From Desulfovibrio sp. (GTDB taxonomy: Bacteria; Desulfobacterota; Desulfovibrionia; Desulfovibrionales; Desulfovibrionaceae): 51,119 nucleotides of DNA. The notes beneath the pieces are model-generated. The model did no database searches. It saw nothing but the letters and a program-made list of their open reading frames with translations, and had not been told where the DNA came from. The stretch's first letter is position 1, and every line of letters starts with the position of its first letter. The translations under genes were made by a program, and so were the position numbers. The DNA is taken from assembly GCF_009712225.1 (NCBI RefSeq), contig NZ_WASP01000005.1:186110-237228 (forward strand), read 5' to 3'. Below are positions 42,766 to 50,942 of the stretch, piece by piece.

Positions 42766-42779
42766 ACGGAGTACTCCGT
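42766..42779 (+). promoter_or_regulatory. Candidate TetR operator 2
   Basis: ACGGAGTACTCCGT is a perfect 14-bp palindrome that covers the expected start of transcription of the exporter operon, and it is followed by TTATTA as at operator 1. It lies 16 bases before the chosen start codon of the permease gene. Confidence 0.7.
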
Positions 42780-42795
42780 TTATTATGGGGTGTGT

Positions 42796-43920
42796 ATGGT
42801 TTCCATCGCGCGTTCGAGCCTTTTATACGAATGGCGGCGCTACCTGGCCGCAGTGCTGGCGGTTACGTTTGCCGGACTTTTAACTGTGGTGCAGCTAGCT
42901 CTGCTGCTCGGTTTGTTCGGTACGGTTTCTGTTCCTTTGGATCAGTCCACGGCAGAGCTGTGGATTGGCTTTCGCAACACTGCCAGTGTGGATCTTGGCC
43001 GGGCTGTGAGCCAGAGCGCCGATGCCAGAGCCTGGATGCATCCGGGTGTTGCCTATGTTGAGAGATTTGTCAGCGCTTACGGCGATCTGCGAAGGGCTGA
43101 TGGCGTCCCTGTTTCCGTGACCATCAATGGCATTGATACCAGCGACAATGCCTCGGCCTTTTCGCGGTTACTCTCGTCAGAGCAGCGAGCTCTGCTGCGC
43201 GAACCAGATGCCGTTCTTATTGATGTGGCAGATGTAGGCAAACTTGGTGCGGAGGGCAGCACCCTGGTGGAAATTAACGGCAAGAGGGCGCGTATCGCTG
43301 GTACAGTCAAAGGCCTGCGCGCAATCGGCGGGGTAAACGCACTGGCCTCGCTTGCCACGGCAAGAAGGCTCGCACCTGAAACAGCCAGCCAGACAACGTA
43401 TTATCTGGTGCGTCTTAAACCTGGCTTTGAAGCCGAGCAGGTGCAGAAGGAAATAGCTGATACTGGTCTTGTCTCACGCTACAGCGTGTGGTTGGCAGAT
43501 GATTTTTCGGCTCAGTCACAGGCCTACTGGCTTTTTGAATCGGGCAGCGGCGTAGGGACGGGTTTTGCCTCATTGCTTGCCCTGCTTGTGGGTGTGGCAA
43601 TTACCAGCCAGACGCTTTCAGCTGCCATCAACGCCTCCATCAAGGAATTTGCGGCCCTGCGGGCATTGGGGGTGTCCAGGCACAGCCTGCGATGTGTAGT
43701 TATCGAACAGGCTGCCTGGATTGGATTTGTCGGGCTGCTGCTCACGGCTGCGCTGACCCTTGCCATTGCCCTGCTGGGGGAGAGCGCCAATATCGCCATG
43801 GCTTTTCCTGTGTGGCTGCTGGCAGGTAACGCCCTTATCATGATGGTCATTGCCATCTGCTCCGGCTTACTTGCGCTCAAGCCCCTGCTCAATACCGAAC
43901 CAGTCACACTATTGCGTTAA
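42796..43920 (+). CDS. ABC exporter permease, FtsX/DevC-like
   Basis: A 374-residue permease with one N-terminal membrane helix (RYLAAVLAVTFAGLLTVVQLALLLG), a periplasmic domain of about 200 residues and three C-terminal helices (GFASLLALLVGVAITSQTL, AAWIGFVGLLLTAALTLAI, VWLLAGNALIMMVIAICSG). This is the MacB/DevC/FtsX layout of type VII ABC systems. I use the ATG at 42796; an ATG at 42763 would place the operator inside the coding region. The ribosome binding site is weak (GGGG). The ATPase gene follows after 11 bases. Confidence 0.85.
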   Translation: MVSIARSSLLYEWRRYLAAVLAVTFAGLLTVVQLALLLGLFGTVSVPLDQSTAELWIGFRNTASVDLGRAVSQSADARAWMHPGVAYVERFVSAYGDLRRADGVPVSVTINGIDTSDNASAFSRLLSSEQRALLREPDAVLIDVADVGKLGAEGSTLVEINGKRARIAGTVKGLRAIGGVNALASLATARRLAPETASQTTYYLVRLKPGFEAEQVQKEIADTGLVSRYSVWLADDFSAQSQAYWLFESGSGVGTGFASLLALLVGVAITSQTLSAAINASIKEFAALRALGVSRHSLRCVVIEQAAWIGFVGLLLTAALTLAIALLGESANIAMAFPVWLLAGNALIMMVIAICSGLLALKPLLNTEPVTLLR

Positions 43921-43931
43921 GGAGCCGTGCA

Positions 43932-44651
43932 ATGTCCAGAATTCCCACGTTGCAGGCCACAGACATATCAAAGGCTTTTGTCACCGGCAGCATTTCGCAG
44001 CAGGTAATCAAACAGTGCTCGCTCAACGTCTATCCCGGAGAGCTCACCCTGCTCGTGGGGCCCTCCGGATCAGGAAAGAGCACCATGCTTTCCATGCTGT
44101 CTGGTCTGCTGCATCCGGATGCCGGAGTGGTCATGGCTCTCGGCACCAATTTGTGGAGCCTGAGCGAAAAGGATCTGGACATGTTCCGACTGGAACATTG
44201 CGGCTTTATTTTTCAGGGTTTTAACCTTTTCGGCCCGCTAAGCGCCTTGGACAACGTGATTTTGCCCCTCCAGTACATGGGCATCACGGGAGATGAAGCC
44301 AGGCACAGGGCGCAGCAGGCGCTGGAAGAAGTAGGCCTTGGCGGGCGCAGCCATCTGCGACCCCTTGAACTGTCTGGCGGTGAAAAACAGCGGGTTGCCA
44401 TAGCCCGGGCTCTGGTAAAAAGACCGCAGATGATTTTTGCCGACGAACCAACCTCGGCCCTTGATAAAACCAACAGTGAAACCGTCATCACATTGCTTCA
44501 AGGCATCGCCGGGCAGCACAATGCTACCGTGCTGGGAGTCACCCATGACCCTCGTCTGCTTTCTCACGCCGACAGGGTTATTCATCTCGAAGACGGTATT
44601 CTGATGCAGGATACCCGTAATTCGCAAGAATTATCAGCGGAGTGCAAATGA
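43932..44651 (+). CDS. ABC exporter ATPase, MacB/DevA/LolD type
   Basis: A 239-residue ATP-binding subunit. Walker A is GPSGSGKST, the Q-loop lies in GFIFQGFNLFG, the signature is LSGGEKQRVAIARAL, and Walker B is MIFADEPTSALD, followed by the H-loop VTHDP. The form is that of the DevA/MacB/LolD group, which power export or extraction across the periplasm with an adaptor protein. It lies between permease and adaptor genes, with the adaptor start overlapping its stop codon. Confidence 0.93.
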   Translation: MSRIPTLQATDISKAFVTGSISQQVIKQCSLNVYPGELTLLVGPSGSGKSTMLSMLSGLLHPDAGVVMALGTNLWSLSEKDLDMFRLEHCGFIFQGFNLFGPLSALDNVILPLQYMGITGDEARHRAQQALEEVGLGGRSHLRPLELSGGEKQRVAIARALVKRPQMIFADEPTSALDKTNSETVITLLQGIAGQHNATVLGVTHDPRLLSHADRVIHLEDGILMQDTRNSQELSAECK

Positions 44652-45583
44652 ACAGTCTTGCCGTACGTACAATAAAAACAGGCGGAGCCATGCTCTGTAT
44701 CATGCTGTGTGTTTTTGGGGCATCCTTGTTGGCTGTCGGGCAGGAGCAGGAAGGGCCGCAGGCTCCTGTCGCGGAAGTGCTGGCCAGCGCCAAGGGCCGT
44801 GTTGATGTGGAGGGGGGAGTAATCAAGCTTGCCGCTCGCAGGGACGGCGTAATTACCGCTGTACTGGCAGAAGAAGGAGAAAGCGTGCTAGCGGGCAGTG
44901 TGCTGGCCTGTCTGGATGACAGCCTTGCGCGCAACAGGCTGAATCTGGCAGAGCGGGAGCTGAAACATGCCGAGCTTCAGGTTGGGCGTAACGAAATTTT
45001 ATTGCGGGCAGCGCAGAGGGAGCTGGAGCGGTTACGGCCCATGGTCAGGACCAAGGCTGTGGCCATGCGCGAGTTTGACCAGGCGGGGGATGCCCTTGTG
45101 GTGGCCGAAGTTGATCTGCGCAGCAGTATTGCCGCAGTGGATGTGGCCCGTGCCCGCGTGGTGGTCGCACAGAATGAGGTAAATGAATACCGGATTGTAG
45201 CGCCGCTTGATGGCCGTATTGTTCAGCGCCAGGCGCGTCCGGGTAACGGCGTGAGCACACTGAATGTGACGCCCCTGTTCAGCTTTGTGCCCAACAGCCC
45301 GTTGATTGTCCGCGCGGAACTGGACGAACAGTATCTGTCACAGGTCTGGGCAGGGCAGCGCGTGGTTATTGTGCCCGAGAGCGACCAGCTTCGCACCATG
45401 ACCGGCACTGTGCTGCGCATAGGCCGGGTGGTGGGGCAGCGCCTGCCACCGGAAGATCCGGCTGAAAAGCAGGACACAAGAGTTGTCGAGGTGGTTATGA
45501 CTCTTGAGAAGGGCAGCCTGCTGATAGGGCAAAGGGTGGTTGCACGTTTTCTTGCAGACGGCAAAAGCAGCCATAAAGACTGA
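44648..45583 (+). CDS. HlyD/DevB-type periplasmic adaptor
   Basis: A 311-residue membrane-fusion protein that would link the ABC exporter to an outer-membrane channel. It has an N-terminal membrane anchor (about 12-32), a lipoyl half-motif DGVITAVLAEEGESVLAGSVLACLDD, a coiled-coil hairpin (about 100-175), the second lipoyl half (YRIVAPLDGRIVQRQARPGN) and a beta-barrel part. The ATG at 44648 overlaps the ATPase stop in ATGA and has GGAG 5 bases upstream, so translation is coupled. No TolC-like gene is in the operon; an outer-membrane partner must be shared. A terminator follows 34 bases after the stop. Confidence 0.88.
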   Translation: MNSLAVRTIKTGGAMLCIMLCVFGASLLAVGQEQEGPQAPVAEVLASAKGRVDVEGGVIKLAARRDGVITAVLAEEGESVLAGSVLACLDDSLARNRLNLAERELKHAELQVGRNEILLRAAQRELERLRPMVRTKAVAMREFDQAGDALVVAEVDLRSSIAAVDVARARVVVAQNEVNEYRIVAPLDGRIVQRQARPGNGVSTLNVTPLFSFVPNSPLIVRAELDEQYLSQVWAGQRVVIVPESDQLRTMTGTVLRIGRVVGQRLPPEDPAEKQDTRVVEVVMTLEKGSLLIGQRVVARFLADGKSSHKD

Positions 45584-45617
45584 CCGGGGCTTTTGTGCCT
45601 TGGGGAAAGGATAAAAG

Positions 45618-45653
45618 CAGGGCCGCCCATATCTGTGGACGGCCCTGAAATTT
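45618..45653 (+). terminator. Terminator of the ABC exporter operon
   Basis: CAGGGCCG and CGGCCCTG pair, and CCA/TGG extends the stem past one mismatch. AAATTT follows. It closes the exporter operon. Confidence 0.72.
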
Positions 45654-45677
45654 GCGCATGGCTATAAAATGAAGAAA

Positions 45678-45703
45678 CGGGAGGTCAGTGATCTGACCTC
45701 CCG
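45678..45703 (-). terminator. Terminator of the tRNA-Val/tRNA-Asp transcript
   Basis: CGGGAGGTCAG and CTGACCTCCCG form a perfect 11-bp stem around TGAT. On the minus strand it is followed by TTTCTTCATTTT. It lies just after tRNA-Asp. Confidence 0.75.
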
Positions 45704-45711
45704 GTGACTTC

Positions 45712-45788
<77 letters not shown>

Positions 45789-45798
45789 GTTTTTGGGA

Positions 45799-45874
45799 TG
45801 GTGGGCAGTACAGGACTTGAACCTGTGGCCCCCGCCGTGTGAAGGCGGTGCTCTACCAGCTGAGCTAACTGCCC
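45799..45874 (-). tRNA. tRNA-Val (anticodon CAC)
   Basis: On the minus strand the acceptor GGGCAGT pairs with ACTGCCC, followed by discriminator A and encoded CCA. The anticodon arm is CCGCC-TTCACAC-GGCGG, giving CAC for GUG codons. The T arm has GGTTCAAGTCC. It comes first in the two-gene tRNA transcript. Confidence 0.94.
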
Positions 45875-46178
45875 TCCCGGCGAATTCGAGTTCTACGCAA
45901 ACACCCCCCTGGAGTCAAGCGGAAATTTTAAAGTAAAAAAATTTTTACAAGGCATTTTTTATAACATACTGATTTTTAATAATAAATACAAAAAATAATT
46001 TTTTAGGGGCGCAATGGCGTTGTTGCGGTGCCTCTTGTGGAGTGCTAGACCTCCTTTAGCACAGTGCAGATAGCTGAATTCCGCTGTTTTCGCGCTTCAC
46101 GCGCAGAAAGCATATGTGGAAGTGCCGCCGCAGAGGCGGCTTTCTGTTCTGGGCAATCAGTTGCAGAGGCATAAGAAA
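45875..46178. other. Gap between tRNA-Val and deacetylase gene
   Basis: This 304-base gap has a very AT-rich part (about 45925-46005), which should carry the tRNA promoter on the minus strand. Near the deacetylase gene lies a hairpin: GCCGCC (46124-46129) and GGCGGC (46135-46140), flanked by AGAAAG and CTTTCT that can extend the pairing. This leader hairpin could be an attenuator. I see no gene. Confidence 0.45.
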
Positions 46179-47216
46179 ATGAGATTTGTTTTCAAGCAGT
46201 TATGGCTTGCGGCTTTCTGCCTTGCGGTTGGCTTTGTTGCTGCGCCTGCACAGGCACGCGTGGTGGACGGCTACGTCATCATGGATCAACCCATGCGCGA
46301 AAACCTGTGCGCCCTCACATTTGATGACGGCCCGTCGGTTAACACGCCGCACCTGCTGGATATGCTGGAAGAATACGGCATACCTGCAACGTTCTTTCTG
46401 CTGGGCAACCAGGCAGAACGCCATCCCGACATCGTCAGGCGCATCATTGCCGAGGGGCACGAGGTGGGCAACCATTCCTACTCGCACCCCAACCTGCGCG
46501 TTGTGAGCCCTGCCCGCAAGGAAGAAGAACTGCGCCGCACAGATACCATACTGCGCAACCTCGGGGCTTCGCCCGTGTTCATGCGCCCGCCTTACGGTTC
46601 GTATGACGCCGCCACTGAGAAGGTGGCCGAAGGGCTTGGCCTCTCTCTTATGCTCTGGTCCATGGACAGCCGCGACTGGCAGCGCCTGCCCGACAACTAC
46701 GCCACACTACGCAACAACCGGGGCACGGTTTACGCTCCGGGAACCCTGCGCGGCATATTTCTGTTCCATGATTCACACAAGCGCACGGTGGATGATCTGC
46801 CGCGCATTGTCCGCGACCTGCGGGCTGGCGGCTGCCAGCGTTTTGTGACGGTGAGCGACTATCTTGCCGGGCTTATGGATCCCGAACCTGGCCTGCTCAT
46901 GACCCGCATAAAGCGTGGCACCCCCGGTGTGGATGAGCCCTCCATGGTTGCCCGCCACAAGGTTGAGAGCGTGCATCAGGCAGAAGAACTGCCCCCGCAC
47001 AGCTACCCCGCCGGTTCAAGCGACATTCCCATGGCCCGCAGCAGCACGCCCTGGCAGATTGGCGAAAGCCAGACCCCGGCGGGCATGACCGGTCAGGCCA
47101 CCCTGCCTGGCGCGTCTGATCAGCCGGTCAGGGATGAGGCGCAGACCATGAACAATGGCGCCGCCCAGTCGCGCGAGGGGTCTGCTCTTGGCGCGCCCAA
47201 GGCTCCGGCATCGTAG
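46179..47216 (+). CDS. Secreted polysaccharide deacetylase (NodB domain)
   Basis: A 345-residue carbohydrate esterase family 4 enzyme that removes acetyl groups from N-acetylated glycans. After a signal peptide (ending near APAQA, residue 26) come the metal and catalytic motifs TFDDGP (Asp49, Asp50), GNHSYSH (His99, His103), RPPYGSYD and IFLFHDSH. The last 110 residues are a Pro/Ser/Gln-rich, probably disordered tail that lacks known motifs. AGAGG lies before the ATG. Substrates could be peptidoglycan, a poly-N-acetylglucosamine exopolysaccharide or another surface glycan. It is convergent with the nspC operon. Confidence 0.87.
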   Translation: MRFVFKQLWLAAFCLAVGFVAAPAQARVVDGYVIMDQPMRENLCALTFDDGPSVNTPHLLDMLEEYGIPATFFLLGNQAERHPDIVRRIIAEGHEVGNHSYSHPNLRVVSPARKEEELRRTDTILRNLGASPVFMRPPYGSYDAATEKVAEGLGLSLMLWSMDSRDWQRLPDNYATLRNNRGTVYAPGTLRGIFLFHDSHKRTVDDLPRIVRDLRAGGCQRFVTVSDYLAGLMDPEPGLLMTRIKRGTPGVDEPSMVARHKVESVHQAEELPPHSYPAGSSDIPMARSSTPWQIGESQTPAGMTGQATLPGASDQPVRDEAQTMNNGAAQSREGSALGAPKAPAS

Positions 47217-47332
47217 TTTTGGGCAAAATGTTTGCTTTGACATTATTTCAGTAAAGGCGTGTAATCCAAATAACGGAAGAATTTTCGCCAACACAGATTT
47301 TCCACTGTCCTCCCCCCACAGGGAAGTACAAA

Positions 47333-47367
47333 AGAAAGGCCCGGGTCATCTCGATCCGGGCCTTTCT
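47333..47367. terminator. Bidirectional terminator
   Basis: AGAAAGGCCCGG and CCGGGCCTTTCT form a 12-bp stem between the convergent deacetylase and nspC genes. Its A/T ends suit both directions. Confidence 0.82.
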
Positions 47368-47400
47368 GCATTTGCGCAAATGTGAAGTGCTGGCGTGCTG

Positions 47401-48621
47401 TTATGAAAGCCGCGTCCTGAAATCCTGGTAGCCGAATTCGCGCAGCATCCTGAAGCGCGGCTCGCCAGCTGCGTCGCCCTCGCAGATGCCGATGGAGGGC
47501 AACCGCAGACCATTGAAGGTGGTGGTTTTGACCATGCTGTAAATGGCCATGTCTTCAAACACCAGCCTTTGCCCCGGCACCAATGGGGCGTTGAACGAAT
47601 ATTCGCCAGCCACATCACCAGCCAGGCACGATTTGCCCGCCAGGCGGCAGGTCCAGGGCCTTTCGGCCGCTTCGCCCGCCAGTTCTGCTACGCCGTCCGA
47701 TTCATAGCGCACGCGCGGGCGGTAGGGCATTTCGATCACATCGGGCATGTGGCAGGGCACGCCAATGTCCAGAATGGCCACAGGGATGTCTGCCTGCACC
47801 ACATCAAGCACGGTGGCCACAAGCCAGCCCGCGTCGAGGGCCACGGCTTCGCCTGGCTCAAGATAAATCTGCGCGTTGTAGCGGTCGCGCCAGGTGGTCA
47901 GACAGTGGCAGAGCAGATCAATGTCATAGCCGGGTTTTGTAATGTGGTGCCCGCCGCCAAAGTTGATCCAGCGACACTGGGGCAGCCATTGCCCAAAATG
48001 GCGCTCAACGGCGGTCAGGGTGCGCTCAAGCGCATCGGCCCCCTGCTCGCAGAGGGTGTGGAAATGCAGCCCCGAAATGCCCTCCAGCGCGGATGGATCA
48101 AAATGTCTGGGCCGAATGCCAAGGCGCGAGCCGGGCGCGCAGGGATTGTAGATGGCCGCGGCCCCCTCGGAATGCTCGGGGTTGATGCGCAGGCCGCACT
48201 CTATCTGGCGGTCGGGGCAGCGGCTCTTGTTCTGCATGGCCACCGCCGGACCAAACTCGCGCCACTGGGCAACGGAATTGAACACGATGTGGTCGACAAG
48301 GGTGAGCAGTTCTGCCATTTCGCGCCGGTTCCAGGCTGCGGCAAAGGCGTGCACCTCGCCGCCAAAATCTTCACGCGCAAGGCGGGCTTCATCCACAGAG
48401 CTTGCGCACGCGCCCCACAGGGGGCCATGCCCCTTGCTGCGCGAAAGCAGGGGAAACGTGGCCCATGCGGCATAGCCCTTGAGCGCCAGCAGAATTTTGG
48501 CCCCTGTGCGCTCCTGAACCGTGTTCAGAATGGCGGCATTGGCCTGAAGCTGGGCTTCATCCAGCACAAAGCAGGGCGAGGGAATGCGGGCCGGATCGAA
48601 CAGAAGGTTCTGGCAGTGCAT
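47401..48621 (-). CDS. nspC: Carboxynorspermidine decarboxylase
   Basis: A fold-III PLP decarboxylase that makes spermidine or norspermidine from the carboxy form, the last step of the carboxyspermidine route. The 406-residue protein has the PLP lysine Lys48 in ILLALKGYA, the family motif LRINPEHSEGAAAIYNPCAPGSRLG, HFHTLCEQGAD, WINFGGGHHITKPGYD and the EPGEAVALDAGWL block. AAGGA lies 6 bases before the ATG. The dehydrogenase partner (CASDH) is not in the window. The gene lies 44 bases downstream of a diguanylate cyclase response regulator on the same strand with no terminator between, so the two are likely co-transcribed. Confidence 0.93.
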   Translation of the reverse strand: MHCQNLLFDPARIPSPCFVLDEAQLQANAAILNTVQERTGAKILLALKGYAAWATFPLLSRSKGHGPLWGACASSVDEARLAREDFGGEVHAFAAAWNRREMAELLTLVDHIVFNSVAQWREFGPAVAMQNKSRCPDRQIECGLRINPEHSEGAAAIYNPCAPGSRLGIRPRHFDPSALEGISGLHFHTLCEQGADALERTLTAVERHFGQWLPQCRWINFGGGHHITKPGYDIDLLCHCLTTWRDRYNAQIYLEPGEAVALDAGWLVATVLDVVQADIPVAILDIGVPCHMPDVIEMPYRPRVRYESDGVAELAGEAAERPWTCRLAGKSCLAGDVAGEYSFNAPLVPGQRLVFEDMAIYSMVKTTTFNGLRLPSIGICEGDAAGEPRFRMLREFGYQDFRTRLS

Positions 48622-48665
48622 GTTTGGTCCTTTCAGAGAAAATTAAACTGTTAGCTGTATGTGCG

Positions 48666-49910
48666 CTACGGTTGCCACACAAACCTGTCGCGCCCTTCGC
48701 GCTTGGCCGTGTATAGCTGACCGTCCGCCGCATTGATGAGCGTCTCAAGGTCGCTTGCGCGCTGCTCTGCCATGCCGATGGAAACGGAAATGACAATGCT
48801 GAGAGCGCCGATCTGTACTGGCTTTGAACTGACAGAACTGCGAAAATTTTCAAGCTTGCGTGCAAATTCCTGTTTTTCCACTCCGGGTGCGACCAGGCAA
48901 AACTCCTCGCCGCCGTAACGCCCGCAAATGAACGGCGCGGGAAACTCCTCACGCAGCATGGCCCCAAGCTGGCGCAGGGCAATATCACCCGCAAGGTGGC
49001 CGTATCGATCGTTGACCTGCTTGAAGTAATCCACGTCGATCATGGCCGCACACAGGTTGCGGCGATCCTTGCGCGCCTCGGTCACGGCCTCTTGCGCCAG
49101 GGCAAAAAACTGACGACGCACCAGCAGGCTGGTGAGGGCATCGCGTTCGGCCAGGGCGCGGTTGTTGCGGATCAGGTCCTGAATGTCAAGGTTCATGGAA
49201 ATACGGCACAGCAGTTCTTCAAACGAGGCTGTCTTGAAAACGTAGTCGTTGGCTCCCGATCGCAGAAAACGCGCACCTGATTCCGTACCCACGGAAATGA
49301 CAATGATGGACAGCTCGTCCATGGTATGGCTTTTGCGGATGGCGGCGGTCAGGGCCATGCCATCCATGCCGGGCATATAGTGGTCGGCCAGCACAATACG
49401 AATGGCGGGATGATCCTTGAGCAGCTGCAGTGCCTCAAGCCCGTTGCTTGCCGTGTACGCCGTAATGCGCTGCCGGCGCAGGAGCTCCGAAACCTGCATG
49501 CACCACAGGTTTGAGTCGTCCACGATCAGGGCTTCCACACCGCTGTTGGCGCGCAGTCGGCGCACCACGCGCATGAGGTACATCATATCATCGGGGGTGC
49601 GCTTGACAATGTAGTCTGTAACACCCTGCAACATCAGGCGTTTGTAGATTCCCTCGTCAAAATGGGCGCTCACCACAACCACAGGAATGTTGTTGGCCAG
49701 AATTTCCGGCACTACTTCGCCATTGGGGGCGTCGGGCAGGTTGAGGTCGCACAAGGCCAGAAAATACTGCGAGGCGTCCGCTTGCAGCAGCTGTCTGGCC
49801 TCGCCGAGGTTTTCAGCGCAGTCGTACGCCAACCCCAACTGTTCCTTGAGATTATGCGCCATGAATCGCGCGGTTGTCCGGCTATCTTCAACGATAAGAA
49901 CTTTCTGCAT
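48666..49910 (-). CDS. Response regulator with two REC domains and GGDEF
   Basis: A 414-residue cytoplasmic regulator that should make cyclic di-GMP when phosphorylated. REC1 (about 2-118) has VEDS and the phospho-acceptor Asp55 in LCDLNLPD. REC2 (about 125-245) has VDDS and Asp176 in LADHYMPGMDG. The GGDEF domain (about 255-414) has DALTSLLVRRQFF, MIDVDYFKQVNDRYGH and the active motif GGEEF at 333-337. No RxxD lies five residues before it, so the usual product-inhibition site is absent. The layout resembles PleD. The ATG at 49910 has GGAAG upstream. There is no histidine kinase gene next to it. It precedes nspC by 44 bases. Confidence 0.9.
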   Translation of the reverse strand: MQKVLIVEDSRTTARFMAHNLKEQLGLAYDCAENLGEARQLLQADASQYFLALCDLNLPDAPNGEVVPEILANNIPVVVVSAHFDEGIYKRLMLQGVTDYIVKRTPDDMMYLMRVVRRLRANSGVEALIVDDSNLWCMQVSELLRRQRITAYTASNGLEALQLLKDHPAIRIVLADHYMPGMDGMALTAAIRKSHTMDELSIIVISVGTESGARFLRSGANDYVFKTASFEELLCRISMNLDIQDLIRNNRALAERDALTSLLVRRQFFALAQEAVTEARKDRRNLCAAMIDVDYFKQVNDRYGHLAGDIALRQLGAMLREEFPAPFICGRYGGEEFCLVAPGVEKQEFARKLENFRSSVSSKPVQIGALSIVISVSIGMAEQRASDLETLINAADGQLYTAKREGRDRFVWQP

Positions 49911-50105
49911 GACTGCTTCCGCGTGGCGCTGTGGTTTGGGATAAAAAGGCAGCCGCACAAGTGTTATGTAACCCGTGCGGCATGGGGAGCGATGGTAGTA
50001 ATTTTTGGCTGGACAGTCAAAAGACATCTGGGGCACGCATCTGCAATCCAACGCTACCTCTGCGTAATGCCTTGGCATTGCGCAAGAATAGTCGTAGTAA
50101 TACGC

Positions 50106-50942
50106 ATGTCACCGTCCATACTTCTTGCCATACTGTTTGCCGCCTTTCTTCACGCGCTGTGGAACATCATTGTCAAAAGCGGAGAAAACAAGCTTTTTGA
50201 AACGGGCCTGAACGCTTTTGGCGCCTGCTTGGGCGCGCTGTGCCTGCTGCCTTTTTTACCTCCGCTATCACAGGCAGCCTGGCCCTATCTTGCCATGTCG
50301 TGCCTGTGCCACCTCGGCTATTACATCTGCATTTCAGCGGCCTATGAACGCGTGGACATGTCCTTTGCCTATACGGTCATGCGGGGTTGCGCGCCCCTGC
50401 TTACGTCGCTGGCGCTGCTTGCCTTTGGCGTGAACATGTCTGTGGGGGCATGGTGCGGCGTACTGACGCTCTGTGCCGGCATTCTTTGCCTCGGCACGGA
50501 CAACATGCGCCGTGGCTATGGCTGGAGCGAAGTTTTCATATCTCTGCGCACTTCGTGCATCATTATGGGCTATACCCTCGCCGATGGTCTGGGTGCACGA
50601 GAAAGCGGCAATGCTGCTACTTATACCACCTGGATTTTTCTGATCAACGCGCTGCCGGTGCACATTTACATTTTGTGGCGTCACGGTCTGAGCTATGTGG
50701 GCTATGCCCGCAAAAGGCTAGCGGTGGGCACGCTTGGCGGGCTTGCCAGCATGGGCTCGTACGGCATCGCCCTGTGGGCCATGACACTCGCTCCCATTGC
50801 CGTGGTGGCGGCATTGCGCGAAACCTCGGTGATTTTTGGCATGCTGCTGGCCATGTGGCTGCTGGGCGAGCGCTTTACTCCCTTGCGCGGCGTTTCTGTT
50901 CTGCTTGTTGTGGGCGGGGCCGCCCTGCTCAAACTGGGCTGA
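50106..50942 (+). CDS. EamA/DMT-superfamily transporter
   Basis: A 278-residue inner-membrane protein with about ten hydrophobic helices, of the drug/metabolite transporter superfamily. The first half opens with ILLAILFAAFLHALWNIIVK, a typical EamA start, and each half carries an EamA-like repeat (AYERVDMSFAYTVMRG and ALRETSVIFGMLLAMWLLGER). Members move amino acids, nucleotides or drugs; the substrate here is unknown. The start at 50106 has a poor ribosome binding site, and an upstream in-frame start cannot be ruled out. It is divergent from the response regulator gene and is the last gene in the window. Confidence 0.85.
   Translation: MSPSILLAILFAAFLHALWNIIVKSGENKLFETGLNAFGACLGALCLLPFLPPLSQAAWPYLAMSCLCHLGYYICISAAYERVDMSFAYTVMRGCAPLLTSLALLAFGVNMSVGAWCGVLTLCAGILCLGTDNMRRGYGWSEVFISLRTSCIIMGYTLADGLGARESGNAATYTTWIFLINALPVHIYILWRHGLSYVGYARKRLAVGTLGGLASMGSYGIALWAMTLAPIAVVAALRETSVIFGMLLAMWLLGERFTPLRGVSVLLVVGGAALLKLG

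Noticed and set aside
47569..48654. 361-codon plus-strand open frame opposite nspC
   Set aside because: nspC has clear catalytic motifs; the antisense frame is rich in Gly, Ala and His with no domain.
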